64,000 nucleotides of DNA, from assembly GCF_046097065.1 (NCBI RefSeq), contig NZ_CP175563.1, forward strand, positions 930,001 through 994,000, given 5' to 3'. The stretch is from Syntrophus buswellii (lineage in GTDB: Bacteria; Desulfobacterota; Syntrophia; Syntrophales; Syntrophaceae). The notes beneath the pieces were generated by a model. The model saw nothing but the letters and a program-made list of their open reading frames with translations. It was not told the DNA's origin and made no database searches. Position numbers and translations under genes: made by a program. How positions within the stretch are numbered: position 1 is the first letter of the stretch; each line of letters opens with the position of its first letter. Below, in pieces: positions 42,165 to 51,629 of this stretch.

Positions 42165-42647
42165 ATGCAGGTTCTGGTTACGTATTTTTCCCGGACAGGT
42201 CACACGAAAGAGTTGGCCGGGGAGGTGGCCCGGGGCGTTCAGGAGGTGGATTCCGTGGACTGTCTGCTGAAGCCGATCGCCGAGGTGACGAAAGAGGACT
42301 TTCTCCACTCTGATGGAATCATCATCGGCTCCCCCGTCTACTTTGGCGGGATGGCCGGGGAGATGAAGGCCATGCTGGATTCCTTCGTAGGGGTCCGCCC
42401 GAAAATGGCCGATAAGGTCGGCGCCGCCTTTGCCACGTCGGGAGACCTTTCCGGCGGCAAGGAAACGACCCTGATCGCCCTGCTCCAGGTCCTTTTGATC
42501 TACGGAATGATTGTTGTGGGAGACCCCATGGACGCCACGGGACATTACGGCGTCTCCTGTGCCGGAGCGCCCGATGCAGTCACCAGGGCCAATGGAGCCA
42601 AACTGGGAAAAAGGGTGGCGGAGCTGGTGAAAAAACTCAAGGGATAG
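42165..42647 (+). CDS. Flavodoxin-fold protein (WrbA/NAD(P)H-quinone oxidoreductase type)
   Basis: The 160-residue protein starts with the FMN phosphate loop YFSRTGHTKELA, then has GSPVYFGGMAGEMKAMLD and the aromatic/Gly loop ATSGDLSGGKET. Length and motifs fit a flavodoxin/WrbA-like FMN protein. The ribosome site is AGGAGGTGT. It could accept electrons from low-potential Fe-S proteins; the partner is unknown. Confidence 0.85.
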   Translation: MQVLVTYFSRTGHTKELAGEVARGVQEVDSVDCLLKPIAEVTKEDFLHSDGIIIGSPVYFGGMAGEMKAMLDSFVGVRPKMADKVGAAFATSGDLSGGKETTLIALLQVLLIYGMIVVGDPMDATGHYGVSCAGAPDAVTRANGAKLGKRVAELVKKLKG

Positions 42648-42648
42648 G

Positions 42649-43098
42649 TCAGGGCATGTTCATGGCCATTCGGCGCAGGGCATCCTGAAAAAGGACATCC
42701 ATCCGGGTTTCGGAAATGACCTTTTCCACAAATCCAATTCCGAAGTTCGGATGGCGGATTGCCTCTCCAGGAGAATAGGCTCCGCTGATGGAATAAGTTC
42801 GGATTCCTCCTGCATTCTTGAGATCTTCAAGCTTTTGAGCCCATTCCCTGAGCACCGGTTTTGCCTTTTCGGCCTTCGAAGAGGGGCTTGCAGATGTCCC
42901 CCGCCTTCCTTCAGCCCGTTTCAGAAGGCCGGCGCCGCGCTGGCTTTCCGGCTTCATTCCGCGATACTTGTGCTCCGCACCGCAGGTCCTGCATTTGACC
43001 TTGTCAATGGTTCCGCCCACCTCGTAGAGGATAACGTGGGAGAGGGTCAGTCTGCAGCGCAGACAATAGGCATCAATGAGATCGCCAACGGAAAGCAT
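42649..43098 (-). CDS. Zinc-ribbon protein with SH3-like C-terminus, unknown function
   Basis: The 149-residue protein has an N-terminal zinc-ribbon (CLRC and CRTC), a Ser/Lys-rich linker, and a C-terminal PGEAIRHPNFGIGFVEKVISETRMDVLF that resembles a CarD/RapA-type SH3 barrel. This suggests nucleic-acid or RNA polymerase binding, but nothing specific is known. AAGGAGTTTCC precedes the ATG. Convergent with the flavodoxin gene, with a single base between stops. Confidence 0.75.
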   Translation of the reverse strand: MLSVGDLIDAYCLRCRLTLSHVILYEVGGTIDKVKCRTCGAEHKYRGMKPESQRGAGLLKRAEGRRGTSASPSSKAEKAKPVLREWAQKLEDLKNAGGIRTYSISGAYSPGEAIRHPNFGIGFVEKVISETRMDVLFQDALRRMAMNMP

Positions 43099-44172
43099 GG
43101 AAACTCCTTACAATCAGTCTATTTCCGGGATATGCCCGAAGGGGGGCGCCACTCTCGGGGGCTCTTTTTCTCAAGAAGACGAAAGGCTTCCGCTTAGGGA
43201 GAAGACCTCAGGGGGGAATGATTCCCCGGTTGCTGAAGGTCCATGCGATTCAACGCGGTCAGCGCGCCTCATCGGATCAGGATGCTGTGGACAACAGGCT
43301 GCACTCCGTCCCTTGATAGAACTGCGCTTATCACATCGGGAAGGTCAAAGAAAAGCATTTTTGCCTCGGGAGGGGAATGGATCCGTTGAGCCCATTCTTT
43401 TTCCCGACGGAGACGTGTCCTGCTTCCCCGATTCATAATCCGGTCTGTAAAGGGTTTATTCAACTTATCTTGCGAAAAAAACAACGACGTTTTACGGAGA
43501 AACAGGCACACGGAACGGTTAAAAAAGATTGACTTTCCGGAAGGTTTTTAATAAGGTCTGCCGTCGTTTTTATCTCCAGGAGGATGGCTCATCCTTTCAG
43601 GATATGTGATCTTGGTTTTCGGCTTGTGAATCGGGTTGACCTGCTTTTTCCGACTATTGGCTGTGACCGGTCCGGGCCGTCTTTTTTTCCCAGTTAGCGC
43701 TGCTCTTGATGCCGGATGTTACCCTCATGAAACCAGCTGCCTTTTCCGATGACGGCCATGTTGATCAAAACCTTCAAGCCCTGCAACTTTTAAAAGGCCT
43801 CCCCCCGGCCCGGCATGATCCGGGACAGCGTCATGGAGCTTTGAAAAAAAAGGCGATCCCATGGCTGCGCGATCAAAACAATCCCAAAGCTGCTGATGAA
43901 TGGACCGCCGCTCGTGTCGCGAACGCATGGGGCATTGCATCGGTGCAGGCCGGCCGCCCTCATCCTTATCAATACGTTCCGCTTTGCATCGGGCATTCGG
44001 GATGATGCTGTGGCCTGTCTTTTGCTGTGATCTGTCGGCGGATCCTCTATTGTGGACGGGAAGGCTGAACGGTCCCTCCGCATGTCCGGAGATAGGTCCT
44101 GAAGGGCATCCCTGAAAATGGATCGCTGTGAATCATGAAATCAATAAATTTCTGTTGAAGAAAGGAAGGTCT
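43099..44172. other. About 1.07-kb region with no supported gene
   Basis: Both strands hold only short reading frames without recognisable domains, good ribosome sites or consistent codon use. I see no clear promoter, terminator, tRNA or repeat. It may be decayed coding DNA or a long leader for the sugar dehydrogenase gene. Confidence 0.5.
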
Positions 44173-45822
44173 ATGAATCCTGAGGAAAGATTGCTCTCAG
44201 TAAGCCCGGGCGGCGAAAGCTTCAGCCTGCCTCTGCCGGAAGACTATCCGGGAGAATTGGAACGACTGCAGCAGGTGGTGAATGCACAGCGGGACCTGGG
44301 TCGGGAAATCGTCGTCGTGATGGGGCTCGGTTTTGTCGGTGCGGTGATGGCCGGTGTCGTGGCCGACGCCGTCGACAAAGCGACAGGCAAACCCAACAAG
44401 TTCGTCATTGGCATGCAGAGGCCCTCGGTCCGGTCTTTCTGGAAGATCCCCTTGTTTAACCGGGGCATTTCCCCCGTGGAGGCGGAAGATCCAGAGGTCG
44501 TCCCGCTCATTCGCCGTTGCGTCACAGAGAAGAAGACGCTGATGGCGACCTTTTCCGAAGATGCCCTTTCCCTGGCCGATGTGGTCGTTGTGGACGTGCA
44601 GTGCGATTATTTCAAGGAAGACCTGGGGGACGTCCAGACAGGCCATGCGGAGATTGCCGCTCTGGAGGAGAGCCTGCGGATCATCGGCGACAAGATCCGG
44701 CCGGAATGCCTCGTCCTGATCGAAACGACCGTTCCCCCCGGCACAACGGAATACATCGCCTATCCCATCGTCAAGAAAGCCTTGGAAAGGCGGGGCCTGA
44801 ATTCCGCCGAACCTCTGCTGGCACACTCCTTTGAGCGGGTCATGCCTGGCCGGGAATACGTGGCTTCCATCCGCGATTTCTGGCGCGTCTGCAGCGGGGT
44901 GAACGAAACGGCCCGCCAGCGTGTGACGCGATTCCTTTCAGACATCCTGAATGTGGAGAAATTCCCCCTGACGGTGCTGGACCGGCCTATTGAGAGTGAG
45001 ACCTGCAAGATCGTAGAAAACTCCTTCCGGGCCACCCTGCTGGCTTTTCTCGACGAGTGGAGCCTCTTTGCCGAACGTAACGGCGTGGATCTCATCAAGG
45101 TGATCCAGGCGATCAAGGTGCGTCCCACCCACTCGAACATGATCTTCCCCGGTCCCGGCATCGGCGGTTACTGTCTTCCCAAGGACGGCGGACTGGGTGT
45201 CTGGGCCTACCGGACCCTCATGGGGTTTGACGATGAGATTTTCAAGCTGACGCCCATGGCCATCGACATCAACGACACCCGGGCGCTCCATGCTGCGGAA
45301 CTGGTCCGCGATGCCCTGCGCAATATGGGAAAGATCGTTGCCGCATCAAAAATCGCCGTTCTGGGCGCTTCCTACCGCGAGGATGTGGGTGATACGCGCT
45401 ACAGCGGTTCCGAAATGCTCGTGCGCAAACTGACGGAAATGGGGGGGGAAATTTCCGTCCACGATCCTTATGTCCAGCACTGGTGGGAGTTCGAAAAGCA
45501 GGACACCTATCCGGCGCCGGGGCATTCATGGTCGCGCTTTTTCCGGAATCAGGAAAAGCTCACGGAACTCCGCATTCAGCAGGATCTGGGGGAGGCGCTC
45601 AAGGGTGCCGACGCCGTGGTTCTGGCCGTCCGCCATCAAACGTACCTGTCTCTTTCACCGGATGAGCTGCTGGATAAAGTGGGGAAGCCCTGTGCCGTCG
45701 TGGATTGCTTCGGTATCCTCGATGACAGCCGGATCTGCCGCTACCTCTCTCTCGGCTGCGAGGTCAAGGGGTTGGGGCGCGGACATATCAAACGGCTGAA
45801 GGATCAGATACGAAAGATCTGA
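44173..45822 (+). CDS. UDP-glucose/GDP-mannose dehydrogenase family protein (WbpA/WecC-like)
   Basis: The 549-residue enzyme is longer than typical (about 430-450). A 45-residue N-terminal extension precedes the Rossmann motif VVMGLGFVGAVMAG, and there are insertions. The catalytic Cys is in GPGIGGYCLPKDGG. NAD domain, dimer helix and C-terminal NAD-like domain (IAVLGASYREDVGDTRYS) are in order. The family oxidises the C6 alcohol of nucleotide sugars to the acid. With the next two genes it suggests a diacetamido-uronic acid route. GAAAGGAAGG precedes the ATG. Confidence 0.87.
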   Translation: MNPEERLLSVSPGGESFSLPLPEDYPGELERLQQVVNAQRDLGREIVVVMGLGFVGAVMAGVVADAVDKATGKPNKFVIGMQRPSVRSFWKIPLFNRGISPVEAEDPEVVPLIRRCVTEKKTLMATFSEDALSLADVVVVDVQCDYFKEDLGDVQTGHAEIAALEESLRIIGDKIRPECLVLIETTVPPGTTEYIAYPIVKKALERRGLNSAEPLLAHSFERVMPGREYVASIRDFWRVCSGVNETARQRVTRFLSDILNVEKFPLTVLDRPIESETCKIVENSFRATLLAFLDEWSLFAERNGVDLIKVIQAIKVRPTHSNMIFPGPGIGGYCLPKDGGLGVWAYRTLMGFDDEIFKLTPMAIDINDTRALHAAELVRDALRNMGKIVAASKIAVLGASYREDVGDTRYSGSEMLVRKLTEMGGEISVHDPYVQHWWEFEKQDTYPAPGHSWSRFFRNQEKLTELRIQQDLGEALKGADAVVLAVRHQTYLSLSPDELLDKVGKPCAVVDCFGILDDSRICRYLSLGCEVKGLGRGHIKRLKDQIRKI

Positions 45823-46106
45823 AGAAAGTTTGCGCTGCCGGCAGAAACGAGGTCGGTTGGATTCCCCAAACAGTTGAATTTTTCCGGAAGATCATGTATA
45901 AGCTCCGCTTGTTGTTTTTTGCCGAACCATTTTTTATAAACGGTATATAATTGAGTGGTCAAGGTAAAGAGCGCGGAAAGATATGCCGGAAGGCCTTGAT
46001 TGGAGAGTTCGCAAAGATTGCTTTCTGTAATCGAGAATGCGGAGCTTTATCCTTACAATCATCGATTATTTAAACCATTTTAAAAAGAACCGGGGAAAGG
46101 TATCTC

Positions 46107-47270
46107 ATGGATTTTATTGATCTGGCTGCCCAGCAGCAGCGAATCCGCAACCTATTGGAAGAAAATGTCCTGAAAGTCATGGATCACGGTCAGTACATCA
46201 TGGGGCCGGAAGTCAAGGCCCTGGAGGACAACCTGGCGGGCTTCACCGGGGTGAAGCATGCCATTTCCTGTTCATCGGGGACGGACGCTCTTTTGATGGC
46301 GCTGATGGCTTACGGGGTCGGTCCGGGGGATGCGATTTTCACATCCCCCTTTACGTTTATCGCGACGGCGGAAGTGGTTGCTTTGCTGGGTGCCACTCCG
46401 GTTTTTGTCGATATCGATCCCAGAACGTACAACATCGACCCGGAGAAGCTCGAAGCGGCCATTTCAGCCGTGAAACAGAACAATCCCCAACTCTACCCCC
46501 TGCCGGCAAACAAGCATGCGCAGCCACTGACACCCCGGGGAATTATTCCCGTCGATCTTTTCGGACTGCCGGCGGATTACGACCGGATAAAGGCCATCGC
46601 CAAGGAGCATGACCTTTTTGTCGTTGAGGATGCGGCTCAAGCCTTCGGCGCGGAATACCACGGGAAAAAGGCCGGCTCGCTGGCCGATATCGCCTGCACC
46701 TCTTTCTTTCCGGCAAAGCCCCTGGGGGGGTACGGCGACGGCGGCATGTGTTTTACCGATGGCGACGCCCTGGCGGATTTCATGATTTCCGTCCGGATCC
46801 ATGGAAAGGGCAGCGACAAATACGACAACATCAGGGTAGGGATCAACGGCCGGCTCGACACGTTTCAGGCAGCCGTGCTCCTGGCTAAATTTTCCCTCTT
46901 TCCCGAAGAAGTGACCCTCCGGCAGCAGGTTGCCGAGCGCTATTCGTCCCTGCTGGCGGGGAATGGGTCCATCGTGGTCCCCTATATCCCCCAAGGCTTC
47001 CTGTCCGTCTGGGCTCAATACTCTCTTCTGGCCCGCAACGGATCTCAGCGATCCGCCATTCAGGGTGCCCTGCAGAAGGAAGGAATCCCGACGGCGATTT
47101 ATTATCCAAAACCCCTGCATGTCCAGACCGCTTTTGCCGCCCTGGACTACAGACCGGGGGATTTTCCGGTCAGCGCCGACTGTGCGGAGCGTATCTTCAG
47201 CCTTCCCATGCATCCTTACCTGAAGGAAGGGGATCAGAAAAAAATTGCCGATGTGATCAACAGGATATAG
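46107..47270 (+). CDS. DegT/DnrJ/EryC1/StrS sugar aminotransferase (WbpE-like)
   Basis: The 387-residue PLP enzyme starts MDFIDLAAQQQRI and contains SSGTDALLMALMAYGVGPGD, VEDAAQAFGAEY and the PLP Lys in FFPAKPLGGYGDGGM. WbpE and relatives transaminate 3-keto nucleotide sugars. It is followed 18 bases later by the oxidoreductase-acetyltransferase fusion. The 284-base upstream gap is AT-rich with a TATAAT at 45,946 but no good -35 box. Confidence 0.92.
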   Translation: MDFIDLAAQQQRIRNLLEENVLKVMDHGQYIMGPEVKALEDNLAGFTGVKHAISCSSGTDALLMALMAYGVGPGDAIFTSPFTFIATAEVVALLGATPVFVDIDPRTYNIDPEKLEAAISAVKQNNPQLYPLPANKHAQPLTPRGIIPVDLFGLPADYDRIKAIAKEHDLFVVEDAAQAFGAEYHGKKAGSLADIACTSFFPAKPLGGYGDGGMCFTDGDALADFMISVRIHGKGSDKYDNIRVGINGRLDTFQAAVLLAKFSLFPEEVTLRQQVAERYSSLLAGNGSIVVPYIPQGFLSVWAQYSLLARNGSQRSAIQGALQKEGIPTAIYYPKPLHVQTAFAALDYRPGDFPVSADCAERIFSLPMHPYLKEGDQKKIADVINRI

Positions 47271-47288
47271 AGGAGGAAATCAGCAGGG

Positions 47289-48896
47289 ATGACAAGGAAT
47301 ATCGCCGTTGTCGGCGCCGGTTATTGGGGAAAGAACCTCGTACGGAATTTTTCGCAGTTGGGAGTCTTGAAAACGGTCTGCGATGCGGAGCCGCAGACGC
47401 GTCAGCAGATCCTGGAGGATTACCCGGATGTGGCTGTCGCCGATGATTTTCGTGCCACCCTGAACGATCCGGATATTGAAGGGGTGGTTATCGCCGCACC
47501 GGCGGCGCAGCATTTTCATCTGGCCCGTGCGGCCCTCAATGCGGGGAAGCACGTCTTCGTGGAGAAGCCCCTGTCCCTGACTTACAACGACGGCGACGCC
47601 TTGGTCCGCCTTGCGGCGGAGCAAGGCAGGGCCCTTTTTGTGGGGCACATCCTGAACTACCACCCGGCCGTCATCCAGATGAAGGCCATGATCAATGAAG
47701 GAAAGATCGGCAGGCTGCAGTACATCTATTCCCGCCGGCTGAGCCTGGGAAAGATCCGGCGCGAGGAGAACATCCTCTGGTCCTTTGCCCCCCATGACAT
47801 CTCCGTCGTTCTGGGTATTGTAGGCGAAGAGCCCGTCTATGTCGATTCCGTGGGAAACAATTTTCTCCATGCGCGGATCCCAGATGTGACCATGACCAAT
47901 CTGAAATTTCCCTCCGGGATCGGGGCTCACATTTTTGTAAGCTGGTTGAATCCCTTTAAGGAGCAGCGCCTGGTCGTCGTGGGCAGCGAAGGGATGCTGG
48001 TTTTTGATGATACCCTTTCCGTCGAGGAAAAACTCGTTCTTTATCCCCACACGATCAACTGGAAGGACGGCGCACCGGTGCCGGTGAAGGCGGACAGTCA
48101 GTCCATCGACCTGTCCGCGATCTGGGAAGAGCCCCTGAGAGCGGAATGCCGGGCTTTCCTGAGCGCCATGGAGACCGGGCAGCCGCCCTTGACCTCCGGC
48201 GAAGAAGGGCTGCGGGTGCTCCGCATCCTGGAGATCAGCCAGCATTCCCTGGAGGAAAAGGAAAAAGCCGCCGACCAGGTGAAGCCGCCAGTCGAAGCCC
48301 CTCCTTCCCCTTCCTATTTTGTGCACCCGTCAGCGGTTGTCGATGACGGGACCTCGATTGGTGAGGGGACGAAGATCTGGCATTTTTCGCATATCATGAA
48401 CGGGGCGAGGATCGGGGAAAAGTGCAACATCGGGCAGAACGTGGTGGTCTCGCCCGAGGTAACCGTCGGCAGCGGTGTAAAAATTCAAAATAACGTTTCC
48501 GTCTATGAAGGGGTCACCCTGGAAGATGACGTGTTCTGCGGCCCTTCCATGGTCTTTACGAATGTCTATAATCCCCGTTCCCCCATCTCCCGGATGAAGG
48601 AGGTCCGGCCGACGCTGGTTCGCAAGGGGGCCAGTCTGGGGGCTAACTGCACCGTTGTCTGCGGAAACACCGTGGGCCGCTATGCCTTTGTGGGGGCCGG
48701 TGCCGTGGTGAAGAAGGACGTGCCCGACTATGCCATGGTGGCGGGCAACCCGGCAAAGATCAAGGGGTGGATGTGCGAATGCGGTAACCGGATTGATTTT
48801 CACGACAGCAAGGGACAATGCCGCGAGTGCGGAAAACGGTACCGGTTGTCCAAGGAAAAGGAAGAGGGGACCCGGCGCGTTTCGCCCGTCGAATAG
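47289..48896 (+). CDS. Gfo/Idh/MocA oxidoreductase fused to hexapeptide acetyltransferase (WbpB-WbpD-like)
   Basis: Residues about 1-320 are a Gfo/Idh/MocA NAD-dependent oxidoreductase (VVGAGYWGKNLVRNF, VFVEKPLSLTYND). Residues about 342-500 are a left-handed beta-helix acetyltransferase of the WbpD type (VVSPEVTVGSGVKIQNNVSV, AGNPAKIKGWMC), ending in a CECG...CREC zinc-ribbon-like tail. In Pseudomonas WbpB and WbpD are separate enzymes, acting before and after the WbpE aminotransferase. The fusion would put oxidation and acetylation in one protein. Confidence 0.9.
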   Translation: MTRNIAVVGAGYWGKNLVRNFSQLGVLKTVCDAEPQTRQQILEDYPDVAVADDFRATLNDPDIEGVVIAAPAAQHFHLARAALNAGKHVFVEKPLSLTYNDGDALVRLAAEQGRALFVGHILNYHPAVIQMKAMINEGKIGRLQYIYSRRLSLGKIRREENILWSFAPHDISVVLGIVGEEPVYVDSVGNNFLHARIPDVTMTNLKFPSGIGAHIFVSWLNPFKEQRLVVVGSEGMLVFDDTLSVEEKLVLYPHTINWKDGAPVPVKADSQSIDLSAIWEEPLRAECRAFLSAMETGQPPLTSGEEGLRVLRILEISQHSLEEKEKAADQVKPPVEAPPSPSYFVHPSAVVDDGTSIGEGTKIWHFSHIMNGARIGEKCNIGQNVVVSPEVTVGSGVKIQNNVSVYEGVTLEDDVFCGPSMVFTNVYNPRSPISRMKEVRPTLVRKGASLGANCTVVCGNTVGRYAFVGAGAVVKKDVPDYAMVAGNPAKIKGWMCECGNRIDFHDSKGQCRECGKRYRLSKEKEEGTRRVSPVE

Positions 48897-49465
48897 GGGG
48901 TGACGTCCATTTCAGCCATCAAAGATGCCCGTCCACCGGGCCGGGGAAGCGGATAAGCGCTATCTGCTTTAAGAACATCCGCTCCGCTTATGTCGAGAGC
49001 TTTTCAAGCAGGCCCTTTTCTCATCCGCCCTCGGTCCATGGCTTATGCCCGCAATGGGCAGCGACTATTCCAAAATTCAATTCCTACTGATCGTTATCCC
49101 TCCCCGATATGGTGCAGCGGTAAAGAAACAAGCCAGTGCATCCTCACCGATCCCGCCAGCATGGAAAAAGCGAGACAAGTCCCGCTAATTTTAATTGACA
49201 GGCAGCTTTTTTTATTGTCTACTATTTAGGTAGAGAATGTGAGCGGCGGTGGCGGGTGAGCCGTCAGCGATTTCCGGAAGATGGGGATGTCTTTGGCATC
49301 GCATGGTTCCGGACAGGACTTTCAGCCTTTTTTAGTGGAGATTGAGCGGTTTATCCTGAACGTTCCGCTTGATTTCCCCTCCTGACAGAGGTTTTTTCGG
49401 GAAGGCTTTCGGGGATTTTATGTTCCTGCAGGCCGCCATGACTTTTAAAAGCAATCGGTGAAGAA
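48897..49465. other. Intergenic region upstream of the Hdr-like operon
   Basis: No gene is supported in these about 570 bases. The only clear element is the sigma70 promoter at 49,195-49,223. About 240 bases of untranslated leader would separate it from the first Hdr-like gene. Confidence 0.5.
49195..49223 (+). promoter_or_regulatory. Sigma70-type promoter of the Hdr-like operon
   Basis: TTGACA-N17-TCTACT lies in an AT-rich patch. It is about 240 bases upstream of the HdrC-like start codon and is the best promoter candidate in the gap. Confidence 0.6.
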
Positions 49466-50527
49466 ATGACCATGAGGCCCTTTGACTTAAAAAATGAGAA
49501 TTATCCCGGCCACAGGGAAGGCGCAGGCTTTGAGACAGATCGTATTCCGGAAGACGCCGTTTTAAAAAAGCATGGGGAGTTCATCGCTTTTTTAAAGCGT
49601 TCAAAGACTTCGGTGGACGAGGAGGAGACATTTCGAAACTATCTGTCGGACCTCCCGGATGAGGAAGTGATTGGATTGTATGAGGCCCTTCGTGACGAAA
49701 AGATAGAATGGGAGAAAGGCTTTTTCTACCCCAACATTCAATACCTCTTCGGGACTGCCTTTGAAAGGGAGAAGGATTATCGGGAACAGCAGCTCTGGAG
49801 AGAAAACTCTCAGCAGCAACGGGAAGTGACCCGCTGGTATGAGGAGGCAAAAGAGAAATCATGCGTCTGGTGGATTGAAAATCACATTATTTCCCGGCAT
49901 TCAATAAGCAGTTGCATGAGCTGCGGCGCCTGCACGGCCCTCTGCCCGGCGGCGGAGTTTTATGATTTCAGTCCACGGATGATCATGACGATCGTTCAGG
50001 AGAAAGATGAGGCGGAAATCATTGAATTGCTGAAATCGGACACCATCTGGTACTGCCACCAGTGCGGATCGTGCAAGCCCAAATGCCCACGGGGGAACAG
50101 CCCCTTCGGGATGATTTCCTCGCTGAGGCAGCTCAGCCAGATTAAAGGGTACCATGTGGAAAGCGTCCGGGGCAGGCAGCAGTTTGCCGCACGCCACCTG
50201 TGGGGGGGCAACCTCTGGAACCGCGCCTGCACGCTTTATTTCCGCAATCCGGAGCCCATTGCCCATCGAGATTTCGGGCCGCGGTTTGCCCTTTATTTCA
50301 AGCACAAGGAAGAGATGTTCAGACGGATTGGCGCCTGCCCGGATATGGACGGCTCCCTTTCGGGAAGAAAGGTTCATCCGGATACCCTCGATGAGGTGCG
50401 AAAATTGTGGCAGGCGGGGGGAGTGCTGTATTTGTGGGAGCGCATCGAGGAGGCGGCCAGAAGGCAGGCCGAGGAGCTGGGAATCTCCCTGGACTCGTAT
50501 CATGAAAAAGTGAAAAGCGAGGGTTAG
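49466..50527 (+). CDS. HdrC-like 2x[4Fe-4S] protein with long N-terminus
   Basis: The 353-residue protein has two ferredoxin-type motifs, CMSCGACTALCP (about 149-160) and CHQCGSCKPKCP (about 193-204), as in HdrC electron-wire subunits. The 140-residue charged N-terminal extension and a 130-residue C-terminal part are unusual compared with about 190 residues for methanogen HdrC. It is the first gene of a C-B-A-(CB) operon. A second in-frame ATG lies six bases in. Confidence 0.82.
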   Translation: MTMRPFDLKNENYPGHREGAGFETDRIPEDAVLKKHGEFIAFLKRSKTSVDEEETFRNYLSDLPDEEVIGLYEALRDEKIEWEKGFFYPNIQYLFGTAFEREKDYREQQLWRENSQQQREVTRWYEEAKEKSCVWWIENHIISRHSISSCMSCGACTALCPAAEFYDFSPRMIMTIVQEKDEAEIIELLKSDTIWYCHQCGSCKPKCPRGNSPFGMISSLRQLSQIKGYHVESVRGRQQFAARHLWGGNLWNRACTLYFRNPEPIAHRDFGPRFALYFKHKEEMFRRIGACPDMDGSLSGRKVHPDTLDEVRKLWQAGGVLYLWERIEEAARRQAEELGISLDSYHEKVKSEG

Positions 50528-50531
50528 AATC

Positions 50532-51629
50532 ATGAACGTCATTCATCATGAGGGGCGCGAATCCGCATGGCAACGGTATGTCAAGGATATTCCGGACAAT
50601 AATTATTTCCTGACATTGAGCTGTATTCTGGGGACTCTTTATCCCGGATCGGAGGCCATGGTTCCCAAACTTTATGACCTGCTCGGGCTCAACTGGGGGA
50701 CAAGCACCGATGCGCAATCCGGATGGACCTGCTGCTCCGCGATTGGCTACCATGGCGACATTGTGCCCATCGAGGCAACCCTTCTGACCATCGCCCGGCT
50801 GTGGTCGATCGCACAGGAAGCGGGGATGGACGCTGTCACGCCCACCTGCGTAACCTCTTTCGGGGCTTACTGCGAATGCAAGGATCTCTATGAGCATGAA
50901 CCGGGCTTGAAGAAAAAAATGGACAGGCTGCTTAAGGAATCCTGCGGGCGCGAATTCGAAATTCCGAAATACCTGGTGCATACCAGTGATGTCTACTACC
51001 GCTACCGAAACCGGATCCGGGATGAATTCATGAAGTTTCAGCTCGTGGAGGAAAAAACGGGCCGTCCCCTGCGGGTGGTGGATCATGTCGGCTGCCATTA
51101 CAGCAAATTGTTCCCGGAAAAGCATGCCATGGGTGGTGTCGATTATTGTGAGGTTCTGTCCGGGATGGCGAAGGCATGGGGCGGGGAAAACGTGGAATAC
51201 CCGGAGAGGCGCCATTGCTGCGGCATGGGATTCCGCCAATGCATGATTTCTCCGAACAGGGGAGCTACGATGGCAAGTGTCTACAAGAAAATGAAAAGCA
51301 TGGCTCCCTTTCAGCCGGATTTGATCCTTACAAACTGCCCCGGCTGCCAGGTTTTTCTCGATAAGGAGCAATGGGCCATTTATGAAATGACGGGGGAAGA
51401 ATATTTTGTTCCGGTGCTTACCTATCAGGAATTGGCCGGTCTGCTGATGGGCTGGGATCCTTACAATACCGCGGGGATCCAATTTCATACGGTTCCCGTG
51501 GAGCCGCTTCTGGACAAGATCGGGATCCCCTATGACCCGTCAAAGGCCTGGGTCGGTCTGGACGGCCGGCCTCTGGAGGCTGCGGCAGAGATGGAACTGG
51601 TTTCCGCAGGTGAGAGCGGCAATGGATAA
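50532..51629 (+). CDS. HdrB-like CCG-domain protein
   Basis: The 365-residue protein has two cysteine-rich CCG modules. The first reads LSCIL, GWTCCSAIGYHG, then CVTSFGAYC. The second reads DHVGCHYSK, HCCGMGFR, then NCPGCQ. In HdrB these bind noncubane [4Fe-4S] clusters that cleave a disulfide. The first module has CCSA rather than CCG. The stop overlaps the HdrA-like start by 8 bases. The substrate is unlikely to be CoM-S-S-CoB; a different disulfide or sulfur carrier is expected. Confidence 0.87.
   Translation: MNVIHHEGRESAWQRYVKDIPDNNYFLTLSCILGTLYPGSEAMVPKLYDLLGLNWGTSTDAQSGWTCCSAIGYHGDIVPIEATLLTIARLWSIAQEAGMDAVTPTCVTSFGAYCECKDLYEHEPGLKKKMDRLLKESCGREFEIPKYLVHTSDVYYRYRNRIRDEFMKFQLVEEKTGRPLRVVDHVGCHYSKLFPEKHAMGGVDYCEVLSGMAKAWGGENVEYPERRHCCGMGFRQCMISPNRGATMASVYKKMKSMAPFQPDLILTNCPGCQVFLDKEQWAIYEMTGEEYFVPVLTYQELAGLLMGWDPYNTAGIQFHTVPVEPLLDKIGIPYDPSKAWVGLDGRPLEAAAEMELVSAGESGNG

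Noticed and set aside
43269..43511. 80-codon minus-strand frame in the 1-kb gap
   Set aside because: No ribosome site, no family resemblance, and no conserved context.
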